A stretch of DNA of 64,000 nt from Heliopora coerulea (Eukaryota > Cnidaria > Anthozoa > Scleralcyonacea > Helioporidae): the NCBI GenBank assembly GCA_030142905.1, contig JASJOG010000080.1, forward strand, positions 1,211,001 to 1,275,000. The letters are read 5' to 3'. Within the stretch, counting starts at the first letter, position 1. Each line of letters opens with the position of its first letter. The position numbers and the translations under genes were made by a program. Positions 22,355-34,320 of this stretch are shown one piece after another. Below the pieces are notes generated by a model. The model ran no database searches. It saw nothing but the letters and a program-made list of their open reading frames with translations, and had not been told where the DNA came from.

Positions 22355-25155
22355 AGAATGCCTCTTTTATGCGACAGGAATTATCAACTCAGCAACCTGG
22401 CGTAAGATGACACAGCCTAATCGGTTGCAGCCGCTGTTTTTATTGTCACAGAAGACAATAGTTCAAAACAAAATCTTCCAAACAGAGTGACTGGGTCAAT
22501 TGTACAGGTTTATATAATTCCTAATTTGAGTGAAATGCTTCAAGAAGGTTTGCTAATGTTTCAGCGCAGGGGTGGCGGCAAAGGGGAGTGGAGGGGCTAC
22601 AGCCTCTCTCTCGAGTTAAAATTAACTATTCTTCGGGGAATTTTGACTGATGATAGTACATTTATATATAGTACAACTATGAGCACTTGTTATTGATTTA
22701 ACCAAGAAAGACAATACATGTATACCCTCTCTTTATGTCAAATGTAAAAGTAAACTGTTTCAAGTCAGTTGTTGCGATTATTCTTGCAAAGAACAACAAG
22801 TTTTCTACCTTCACAAAAGGAAATTATAAAGGAGGCGTGGCCCTGGCTCCTCTAGTGTAGCACCCCTGTCGGGACGTTAGTCCCTGCGTGGGGGAATTAC
22901 TGGCACCTCCACTGTTTCAGCAATGATTTGGATTGTGTCGATAGACTTTATGACGACCTAATCAACATTTTGTGCAGTCACATTTTTAAAGGGCGACCCA
23001 AGTTTTAGCGTATGAGTGGCAAACGAAATAGGTAAAAGCGCAAGCAGGGGAGTACATTGGTAAATAAAGCTGGGGGGATCTTTCTCAAAAACAATTACAG
23101 TTTGAGTTAAAAAATAATGAGTGCTTGCATGGTAAGAATTTAAGGCAACTAGGCATTGGTGTGAAGCCATTAGGTTAGGATCAAATAAAGCTAAATAATC
23201 GGAAAATGTTCAAATTGCAGCCAGGATTGCGCACATTTTAAAAGTTTTAATGATTGACACTGGCTGGTTAAAACGTTAAAAACAAGTTGATAAAAACTTT
23301 AGAAGACGTTTGAACAAACAGCTTAGGTCTTCGTCGGTTAAAAAGAATAAACAATTAAAAGTTAAAATAACATATATCAGTTCAAAGATTTGTAGATTAG
23401 TTGAAAAGAGAATTGTCAATATCCAAGATATTTATATGGCCATTTCCTTACTGGCTGGCCCACCGAAACACCTGACGCCAGTTACTGCGATCCTAAACGT
23501 AAAGATGAAAACTTAGACAACTGGGGACAACAAATATTCTGAATATTTTCAATATTAATTTATAGTATACAATATATCTTCTATTTTAACTAAAAGTACT
23601 TTTCAAGTATTTTTATATTTATTCTTATAGTAAAACCAACAACTGAAACAAATATCTAGGAAGGGGAGAGGCAGCAAGGGAAAAAGTAAGTGCACCAATG
23701 CTTACTTTGAAATTACTGTAATAATTTATTCTCTATAATAAGGGGATAAAGATTAACTTGCTTCTGGGAAAAAAATTGTGGAATTCAGTACTGTAAGGTC
23801 AATCAGTAATTTACATATGGTCGAAGGGATAGGTGGTGGCAGCCATGGTGTTTTGGGAACATTGTTAATTGCATCAAACTTTATAAGTGCTTAGATAAGG
23901 TAGTTAATGCTATTTGCTTTCTGCTTAAAGGTAACGTGATGGATTGTCCAAATGTATTCCTTTTGTGATTTTATATTCAATATTAAGAAGTATTACTGAA
24001 CGTGACTGCTGTCCATTGCGATTGATGGTTGCACGCGGGTGATCCAATCACTCTGAGGGATTTTCGATAATCACCAGTGTAATTATACCAAAGTACTATA
24101 TACACCTTCACATTGGTGAACAATTAACTACCCTTTATTGTCATACCATAAAAAGTGTATAGTTATAACAGTTGTGGGCCTCTTGTTCAAAACGCGGATA
24201 CTTTCGAGGAGGAAACTGAGATTTTATGCTGTAGAGGCTTAAGTCCCCGATCGGGTGCTAAACGGTGTGGGTGGTGGAAAATTTTAAAAATCTAAAATGA
24301 TTGCCAATCATTTTTATATCCGTTTCATAAAACGCAATCTTTTCTCTTGTTATAAAACAGTTGCCTAGTAGTAACGAGGTTTTACTCAATTTTCTAGAAT
24401 TAAATCACAAAAGTGCCCTCTTTTGTCAGTGTCCCCCACTTTTGAGGTGCTTCCGCGGCCTATGGTGATTGGAAAAAGATTATAAGTATTTTTGTAACAA
24501 ACTTTTGTAAAATATCTCTGCAGTTTGCACTACTTCTAAATCCTTTGAATCTTTTCCTAAGATTTTCCACTAAAAATTATGAATTTTTCCCATATAGGAG
24601 TAAGTATAGCTTTCGCAACATAAGGCCTGTAGCCTCCCTGCCACCTCCCCCAAGATGACTATTCCTTGGATATGTCCTAACAAGTAAAAAGCACTATCCA
24701 TGCTCTGAATCACCAAAGCTAAATTTTTTAAAAATTTTTATCCATCGAAATGCGTCTTATCCAACTTTTGGGGAATTTTCCGTTCGTAAAATCTGAATTC
24801 GATTGTGAAAGAGTGGATGGCTGTCTTCACTAGTAAGGTTTCATCTGATCGATATGGTATGTGGGCTTTGTACAACTGACCCCAGTTTGTTAGTGTCAAC
24901 CAACTTTCAAGTCAACTAACAGCGATAAAGAAGATCTGGTAATTTCACTCTTGCACAGTTTGGCTGCTGCGCAAATATATCGTAAGAGGGGGAGATGTTA
25001 TGTCCTCCCTCTCAAATTGGAGAGCGAAATGGATAAAGCCCAGAGATGGAAAGGAATCCCCCTTTGACAAGAGCCAATGAAATGCAATTTTTTGTCCCAC
25101 CATGCAGCTGTCGTCAGCCTTGATCATAAATATGGAAACAACTCAAATTTCAAGG
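22355..25155. other. Non-coding stretch, no gene seen
   Basis: 2.8 kb with no convincing coding sequence on either strand. Open frames are short, AT-rich and unfamiliar. Confidence 0.45.
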
Positions 25156-26191
25156 TCAAGCCACAGAGTAAATAATCCAACCAGAGGTCCAACTCGCGTG
25201 AAAATTTGTCCCAAATTTTTTATGCGCATGCGCTGGCCGCCATGTTCCTGGCAAGTTCCCCCGGCAGTTTTGACCTCATACGAATTTTTGCCACTTATAT
25301 GTAAACAAAGTGAAGTTTGATTGTAGTACTAAACTGGTACATTGAAATTAGGTTTTCAAACCTATCGAGGGGTATTTGTTCAGTGAGCTTACAAAATAAA
25401 ATTTATTCCACAATTTACAAATATCGTACGAACGTGTTGACAACGCTTGATGGATTCAAACATGTGCTGAATTCTTGTTAATCTTACCACGATTTTAAAC
25501 AAGTCAAAAACTGTTACAGTCAAGCCGGATGTTCGTGTATAGCCAACTTTTCGATGGTGCGTAGCAACAATGCAATCTTCATTTAGCAAGTTCATCAAGG
25601 AATTTGCAACTTGCAAGTCATCCGAGAAGCATGTTACCCGAAGGGCGGACAACTCAACATCAGATAAAACATGATTCAAATTATTTCATTTAAGTACCTC
25701 ACAATAACTTGAATCATGTTTTATCTGATCTTGCGTTGTCCGCCCTTCGGGTAACATGCTTCTTAGTTGACTTGCAAGTTGCAAATTCCTTGACGAACTT
25801 GCTAAATGAAGATTGCATTGTTGCTACGCAACATCGAAAAGTTGGCTATACACGAACATCCGGTTTGACTGTAAAAGATCAACTGGTATACATGTGCTTA
25901 TCCGCAATTTTTTCGTTTGCCTCTTCTGGCCTTGCAATCACACTTAAGGTTGACGAAGACGGTAAAACCACTTCAATTATGCAAAAATTCAGTTCACACG
26001 AGCACGAAAGTTATACCTACACTCGGCGAGCGCTAGACCACTGACTTAGAGGACAGTAGGCTAGACGCTTGCCAGGAACATGGCAGCGTTTGAATTAATG
26101 AGATGCGCGAGGCAACATGCGCGAGGACACAAACATCAAAGCTGCCGACAGTGAGTTGGACCTCTGGTTGGATTATTTACTCTGTGGTCAA
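25156..26191. repeat. Large two-tier inverted repeat
   Basis: Inner arms 25516-25681 and 25709-25874 are inverted copies at roughly 90-95% identity around a loop of about 27 bp. Outer arms include 25156-25195 (ccacagagtaaataatccaa) against 26150-26191, and catgttcctggcaag (25241) against cttgccaggaacatg (26068). Between the tiers, the left (about 260 bp) and right (about 190 bp) spacers do not pair. Mirror open frames on each strand begin with the same MNHVLSD start (minus 25389-25679, plus 25709-26044). I do not recognise the encoded sequence. Confidence 0.75.
25709..26044 (+). CDS. Unrecognised 111-residue open frame in inverted repeat
   Basis: ATG-to-stop frame. The first 55 residues (MNHVLSDLALSALRVTCF, then LLNEDCIVATQHRKVGYTR) are mirrored by a minus-strand frame in the other arm; the rest (LVYMCLSAIFSFASSGLAIT, a possible hydrophobic segment) is unique. 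The shared part may be open simply because the arms are nearly identical. I cannot assign function, and it may be a transposon or gene fragment captured in the palindrome. Confidence 0.25.
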   Translation: MNHVLSDLALSALRVTCFLVDLQVANSLTNLLNEDCIVATQHRKVGYTRTSGLTVKDQLVYMCLSAIFSFASSGLAITLKVDEDGKTTSIMQKFSSHEHESYTYTRRALDH

Positions 26192-29100
26192 GCACTATTT
26201 CACGTATGATCGAAGACGAAGGAGGAACCAGACACGGTCACAAGGAAATTGTCGTTCATTCGTTGAGGCTTATCAGCACTTAGGTAAGGCATTTAATGGT
26301 GTTTGCCTTCAAGTTAAAGCTAACGTAAAAGATTGCCCGAATGTCGTGGATTTCAGACTGTATGTTTAAGAAGGGTCAATGAGCGGAATGGCTGTCAATT
26401 GCGATAGTTGGTCGCGCGAGTGTTATAAACAACTGAAGTGATAGACCAAGTTAAAGCTCGAAATCGTCCTTACTATCAAACAAAAGACCTTTATCCGTGG
26501 AATTTCATTTTGGAGTCGATAACCTTCTTAACCTGGAAAAATTGAAATTTGTTCAAAGATAGAAGAAAAAATTTCAAGCTCCATTAAAGTTAAACCGAAA
26601 CTTCCTGTTTGTTACTACTACATGTATTACAGAGCTAGACATACCTAAAAGAATGTAACTGTTAGTAAGCAGTCCAATGATCTCCTGAGAAACGAGAGTT
26701 TGGGTAATATAACCATCGAATTCTGCACCAAATTAGTCGAAGAACCCATTTTTCACCTTCACGTAGGAAGTGGGGTACAGGAATGTGGCGAAGTTTCGTG
26801 TGGAATGTACTATCGATGAATAGCGAAATTCAGACCTCTCGATAGAATGTTCTACTCCCCACTCTAAATTTGACTATTGCAATTTCCTAGTTCCGTTTGA
26901 ACTTCTACTATCGATGAAGTTCAATTTTTACGACTCGTTAGTTAAGACAATGATTTTGCACCTGGCTTTCTGTAAGATTTGATATCTGTCAAATTAAGAA
27001 GGCGAGAAGCATCTCAGCAGTAGAGAATTTTTTATCCATAAACCTGGAGTTAACTGGTTAGTTAGGTTTATATTTGATTTCATGATTGTATCGCATGGCT
27101 TACGGCGTGGTGCTATGTAAATGGAATGTGACATGCATAAAGTTTAAATTCTAAGATATTAGTGATATAAATACCACAGTATGACAAAGTAAACGTACTT
27201 TATGGGTAATAATGCATGATTTATTGCGAGTAAACTTCATAAATTAAAGCAATATACAGATGTTAAGGCTGGTTTCAATGTTACAGGACCAAACCTGCTG
27301 TGAAAGTGTCAAATACTTCCATCTGCAACATCTGTGATACCCCAAGAAAAGCAGGAAAAAGATGAAGTGTTTCTATTTGACTGCAATACAGAAAACTGAC
27401 TGCAATCAACCCCATATTTTAAGTTTAAGGACACCATTCTTAACCCCCTCCCAACTAGAAGTCACTCCTTGATGAGCAAAATTGTTTACCAATAGTTACT
27501 GATAAAAGTATGAAAGGTTATTCCAGCAGCACACAAGTCATGCAGGCAAGTCTGATGGAAGTTCCATCATGAAAGATGTTAATGAGTATGCAGTATATAT
27601 TACTTCTTGGCCTGAATTTAAAGAAAGAAGTAAACATTCAATTGTCCAAGATGACCAAACTTTTCTTGGACAACTAGATTTTAAGAGATGGTTATGCGCT
27701 TGACAACAAAATTTCAAGCTTACCTCTTGTTTTTGAAGGTAAAAAGGGTAATTTAGGTCTAAATTAAGATTTCTAGATTTCTCCGTGAGTAATGTACTAG
27801 GATTTTTAATATCAGGAATTGGGTGATCACACGTTTTTATTTCTGAAGGCCAGTTTTACATTATTAAGACAACATATTAACCAAGAGTTTCTTAAGCTTT
27901 TTCAATCAGACTTTCCTGTGAAGGACTATGGGTAGCATTTGCCTGAGCTCTAGTAAAGAAATAATGGCCACATACATAAACCTACAGCAGCAGCAGATCA
28001 AGGGGGAGAGTTTAGGGGGCTTAAACATCACCTTTGAGCCACCAAACAATGTGAGGGTTTCTTGCCATTGTCCCTATGTCTATATAATGAACTTTATTTG
28101 CATATTTTATCTCTAATTGTACTCCCATTTAAGTGATGAAGGAACCTCCCCCCTTAAAAACCTAGAACAACCAATGACCTGGTTAACCATGCCCTTTTCA
28201 GAAACCTGAAGCCAGATCTGGCATACCGAACACCCCCTTCTGCAAAATCCTAGATACCCACCAGTACAGCAATATTGAAGAGTTACATGTAAAGTTGAGA
28301 TTAATGTTAATATAGTTAAGTATTATTAGTGCACAAGATTTTCATACTTTAACATTCAGAAAAAAGTTGTTGTGCCCAAACAGATATCAAATGAGTAACA
28401 TCTGATCACCGCATAACAAGATTCTCAAACAATAGGGATACAAAAAATTAGATGGTTGGGGTAAGGTTACAGTGTGGGCTGGTTTATAATTGGTGGAACA
28501 GATGGACTGTATGAAGTTTGTGAAGTCTCAATTAGTCAATCAGTTGTTTGTGATTAAGTGCACACAATGAGTAACTGATATGTCAATACACAAGAATTAC
28601 CAGTACACCTGTTCTCCATCAATTATAAACAACAATGTAGTGCACATAGTTCAACATGACCCATCCATCACTCTACAATCCCAGTTTGTTTTGTTTTTTT
28701 GTAGCTAATTGTTTGGAGAGCCTAGTTAGTGATAAGTTTTCATGTTCAATTATGGTGTGTGGTATAGAAACCTATTCACAGAATTAACCCTCCCACACCT
28801 AAGGCAATATTTTTAATTTTATTCTTGCACTAGCAATGCAACCTGATTTTGTTGAGCAGAAGGAGGGTGCTTACCTGTTGTCAGCAATGCATTAAAACTG
28901 TCTCCATTATGGTAATCCATTGTTGCCATTGGTAACCTTCCCATTTAAATCTTGCTAAGTCAAGGCAAGCAAAGAGAGAGCATGGGTTCTTTGTCAGGGT
29001 AGAAAGAGGTTGAAGCTTAAGAAGTTGGCACAAACATGTGAGATAAAATGTCAAGCAAGTAAAAACATAGATATGTACAGAGAAAAACAGCTTAATTATA

Positions 29101-32100
29101 TACTGCAGTACAGATTCCACAGGCAAAGTGGCAATTTTAACAACCACAACAAAGTAGTCAGTTGACGAGGGAATAACAATTGTAGTATTCCCTTGGATCA
29201 CAGGAATTCTACAGTCCATCTAGACATGTACTGGGATCAAAGTAACATTCTTCAACACAGTGACATTATACAACTTGTTTTTTCATTGTACTATGAATAG
29301 TGACTTTTGTATGCTTGTATGTACAGAATGTTGAAGTATGTTTAATCCAAATGCACCATTTGAAATTCAGCTTCCCAGAATTAACTCTTTCCTTTGTTAG
29401 GTAGCTCTTGAGAATTTAATTCTTGCCAACACTAGACTATTCTCTCAACTTGTAGGTGGAAACAACTGAGAGTTAAAGGGTTGAATCCTATATTAATCCT
29501 GTTGCTTTTTACGTATGACCATATTATTTCAGATTTAATGACTAAGTAAGACAATTTAAATTGCTTTACCAGAGCCAGATGTTAATAGGTTAACACATCA
29601 AAACCTAGTATCCTTATTCTCTCATTATGAGACATATCCCATTGATTATTAAAATCATCTGGCATTAGCCAAAGGAATTGTAAAAGTTGGAAAAAGATCT
29701 GAGGTATTCTTAACGCCTTCTTGTCTGAAACATCAGTATTCTCTTGTTGACAAAAATTGCCTGGGATTAAAGCATTGGCCAGAGTAAAAACTTAAAAGTT
29801 AAATTTGGACCAAGAAGTTAACATATCCAATTTCTAACTACCCCTTTTTGAACTGTTTACCAAAAGGCCTATCAAGTATCTAGCAAGAGTGCAAAATTTA
29901 CTGCCCAGTGCACCCCCTACAGTTGCTTTGGGAGTATTGGTTAACATTAGGCTACTCAAAGGTAAATGTTGTCTGTTTATTTTTATTTAATCCGTTTTTA
30001 TCATTATCACATGAAAAGGTGTATTTTGTGGTTACAACTAAGGTCAGTGGAAAGATTAGGGCTTGGTTTCAACACAAATCTGTATGGGCTTTTGATAGGT
30101 TTTAAATCTTCAAAACCCTTTAGGCCCCCAAATTTCTCACACTAAATCGTATTAATTATAAAGTTAAAAAATTCACCAAATATTTTTATCAATCCATCCA
30201 TTATCCCAATGATACAGACATACACTGACACATAGATATAAAGGTATAAACTAGTACACAGTCATGCACATTCACATTCATAGTGACACATGAATGGTAT
30301 GTTGTGCACTGATTGTAGAGAACAGGTGCATAATTATGCATAATTTATGAACATATACATGTAATGGTTACATGTACAGTGTGTAAAGAGGCAGGAAGAA
30401 ATTAACACAGCATTGCTTTGGGCCAATAATATAACCAGCATTACATTTTTTTTCTGGTTTTGAATGATTGTGTGTTATCTTCATTGTCTTTTCCATTATT
30501 TTAATCAATGGTCCATATTATCGACCAAATTAGCAATGTCTGCAGGAGTTACACTTCTTGAAATGGTGCAGTTGTTATTATTCACCATTGACATTCATAG
30601 AATCATGATTGTTTCTCTAATGCTCTCTCCAATACTGGCAACTTTGTTATTAATTTTTGTTCTTGGAGAGCAGCATACAGTATGAGCCAATTCAAGTCAT
30701 GAATGGAAACAGGTCACACATACTTGATTTTGCACCTGTCATGGCCAGAATTCCAAACCTTTTTGCTTGCATGCTCTTTTTGCTTATCTCATGAATAATG
30801 ATTTTGTAAATTTTTAAACATCTACTTGACTCTTCTGGTTGTTTATTTTTTTAATTCTGGCAAATATTTGTCAAAAGATGGAGGCAACTCTTTGATAACT
30901 TAAGCCTCTTGTGTTTGCTTCAAAACCCAGTTTGCTTGTGAATAACAATGAAGGAAGCACTAGTACATGTAGGCACCAGAGCAAGCACAAGAAAAAAGGA
31001 AAATTTCCTTCACATTGTTCTTGAGAAATGAACAATAAATGGTGACATCATACTGATTTTGACTAGTTCAAAATTTGTAAGCCATGTGTTGACATTATTA
31101 CTTGCTATACTGCAAAACTAAAAAGTAAACTCTTTGAACTCAAAACTTTTTACTTGTTCTTACAGATTTAATAATCTATGCATGAATCAAAATCTAAGGC
31201 TGGATTGCAGTTTAACATAACTACCTTGTGGCCAGTCTTAGTTCCCAGCTCAGAACACAAATGAGGCAGCTTTTGGCAGTAGGAAAGTTACACACCCCAA
31301 AGGATGTAAAAATATTTGATTATTTGGAATTAAAAAAACAAAGAGTATTATAAAGAGGCAAAAGCAATCTTTATTCTTATTATCCACATTTAATTAGGGT
31401 TAGGGAAAGGGTTCATGGATGGAGTTTAGGCATAGGGTTTAGGGATAATGTTTAGGGGTTGGGTTTTGGTTTTGGTGTGGAAGTAAATCCAAAACATTGG
31501 TCGTGAAACAATGTCAGTGGGATCTTCACCACTACATGTAGGTGAATGAGGAAGCCTTTTTGGAGTAAAAATCATTGCAAAGTTTTCTAACCTTATCTTT
31601 TTTAAATCAGCAGATATGTACAGTATCTTGGTAAGCTAATGGGATCTTAGACCCACTTGTGGAACACTGACCTTTGCTGTATAAATGTTATGCCAAAAGC
31701 TCATTTTCTTGTTTACTGAACCAATGGGAAAAGACCAACAGCAACATGGGTCTGCTAAACTGTAGTACTGTACTACAAAATGTAAAAAGCCCTTTCAGAT
31801 TGCTCCTGCACTTTTTTTATATGTATCATAATATCCCCGTTTCAAGTAGGTCTATAGAATATTGTATAAAATCAAAGCAGCCATTTTAGGCAGTCTTCTG
31901 TGTTCATTTCCAATTGCATGCTAACTTTACACTTTTCAATGATGAGATTTGGCATTCTCAGGAAAGCCTGACACTTCAGATTTCTGTAGCTGACATCACA
32001 ACTTTATTTTGATATCTTAAATTGAATCAATTGCACATTAGATAAGAATGACAGTCAACATCATGGTACTCTATTTATTCACCAAACAGTAGATCCAAAA

Positions 32101-33734
32101 AATTTTTATTTTGCCAGTTTCATTCTTTTAAAAGCTCTTCTTTATTTCATTTAATTGTTAAACATTATGACCACTAATTTCCAATGAAAGTCATGTACAA
32201 ATTGATTGCATGGGTCTGCGATTTGGATACTAAAATGATGTAATGTATCAAATGTCAGGAAAATAGTTTTGTTCAAAAAATGGGCACTGCAGTTAGCAGA
32301 CCCAAATAAGGCAGAGACCATTCTGCCAGCTCACTAAATCTAATACATACCCTTACTCTAACTAGTCAGTGACACGGTGGGTCTGCTAAACTGTGGTCTA
32401 GTCTTCTGTTTTTATAATTTGATAGTAACCACCTTTTTACCATGAACTAGAAGAGTCCGTGACAATATTTAATTGCACTAGACTTGCAGAATCACAGGTT
32501 TCATTGCCAGTTGAAGGCCCAAAAACTGAATGTTTTGCAACTGTTTCTGGATGTCTTAAAATGTATGATGTCATCACTTAAAAATTTATTTTCACTTAAT
32601 ATGGACATCACTGCTTCACCAGGACCATAAGAATTCATAAGGATTAAGTGCGTGGCAAAGGGGACCACTCCCAGGCTATGTTGGAATATGACTAAAGTCC
32701 AAGAATAATTTTATTACTATTTTTGTACTTAAGACATAGTCTACCATTTTGCATTTCATCTATATGGCATTCTAACATTCTAACACTTTGCATTTAAAAT
32801 AACAATAATTAAATGTTTTTTTGTTTTTTTGCAATAAGTGCCAAAAAAAATGTAGTGTAACACAAGAAGATGCCCTTTCCAAGACGATTATTTGAAGTGT
32901 TAATGTGCACTGAACCGTGAAAGAGTAAACTGCACGAGCCAAATGATTTAGTTCATTTTGAGGCAGAAGAGTGTCGCACTGATGAACTTTTCTAGTACAT
33001 GGGAACTGTTTACAACAGAATACAAACCACGCTCTTGTCGAACAATATTGTCGAACAATTGGAAGTGTACGTGCACATGTTGGTATTTCATGAGTAAATG
33101 AAGGATTACGGGTTGATCGTAGCAACTAAAATTAACTGTTAAGTTCGTATACGGCACCTTGATGTTGACTGTAATTGTACATTCATTGTCTAAGATATAG
33201 AAATAAATTTAGCTGACCTTGTGAACATTAATCTGAAATTCACGTTCCCTCCCCTCATTCCTCCTGAGAGATCTCATATGCTGAAACTGCTTGGCATTCG
33301 CGTCCATTGAATCGCATAAGTAGAGACGTTTGCAGACGGGCGACTGATGTCGATAGTAGAATAGCGAGTTGTTTGAAATATACAATTTAGTAGCAACTCA
33401 TATAAAATGGTTACTTGGCGGAATGTAGTTGAGGGAACGTTTCCAATTCGTGTCTTATCGCACATGCTCAGTGGAAAAAAAAAGTTAAAACATAAAAATA
33501 AAATAAAGTAATAACTAAAAAAAACAAAACACGTAAGACCTTTTGTTCATGAATAAGATAAAATTGTGATATTTATCGGGGGTGTTAGGTTATTTCTTGA
33601 TAGGTGACGTGAAATCAAAAATGGAGGTCCCACATTGAAGGAGCATGAAGTCTTGTCCATGATCTAATCCAATATAATATATTACTAATCTACATAATCT
33701 AATATAATACAAATATTCTTTTCGTATATTTCAG
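26192..33734. other. Long stretch without recognised gene
   Basis: 7.5 kb, AT-rich, with only short unfamiliar open frames on both strands. It should contain the missing 5' exons of the ankyrin/Death-domain gene if that gene has any nearby, but I could not identify one with confidence. A G-rich telomere-like patch (31395-31480, with gggttaggg and tttagggat units) lies within. The rest holds nothing I can name. Confidence 0.45.
31395..31480. repeat. Degenerate TTTAGGG/TTAGGG-like patch
   Basis: Runs such as attagggttagggaaaggg and atagggtttagggataatg. Interstitial and degenerate. Confidence 0.6.
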
Positions 33735-34320
33735 GTAGTTGCTTCACCCGAAGTTATCGCATCTTGTTATCCTCGACTACCTACACTGGCACCCATTGGT
33801 GCAGAAGTTAACCCTAGAGACATGGATGGTTACAATGCCTGCCGAGAGGGTCGTCTAGATGCTGTAAAATTACTAATTAGCAAAGGCAGTGACTTCACAT
33901 CGACAAATAACTATGGTCGTACTCCACTTCATTTTGCATCATTGTCTGGACATACGCAATTGGTTCATTATCTAATCCAATGTGGTGCAGACGTTAACTG
34001 TAGAGACAATGCTGGTAACTCGCCTATTCACGATGCCTGCAGTGGTGGTTATCTAAATACTGTAAAATTACTAATTAGCAAAGGCAGTGACTTCAAATCA
34101 ACAAATAACTATGGTCGTACTACACTTCATTTTGCATCATTGTCTGGACATATGCAATTGGTTCATTATCTAATCCAATGTGGTGCAGACGTTAACTGTA
34201 GAGACAGTGATGGTAATTTGCCTATTCACGATGCCTGCAGTGGTGGTTATCTAAATACTGGAAAATTACTACTTAGCAAAGGCAGTGACTTCACATCAAC
34301 AACCACTCTAAAGCTTCCTT
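33735..34320 (+). CDS. Exon: five ankyrin repeats
   Basis: Acceptor tcgtatatttcag; donor gtaagt. 195 codons plus one base. After about 30 linker residues come repeats starting near MDGYNACREGRLDAVKLL, NYGRTPLHFASLSGHTQLV, NAGNSPIHDACSGGYLNTV, NYGRTTLHFASLSGHMQLV and SDGNLPIHDACSGGYLNTG. Repeats 2-3 and 4-5 are a nearly identical 198-bp direct duplication (33906-34103 and 34104-34301). Repeat 1 resembles repeats 3 and 5 but lacks part of the first helix. Confidence 0.88.

Noticed and set aside
20618..33734. Host genes in the 13 kb between the hAT element and the ankyrin exon
   Set aside because: I found no exon with both splice signals and recognisable protein. Absence here reflects the limit of reading by eye, not proof.
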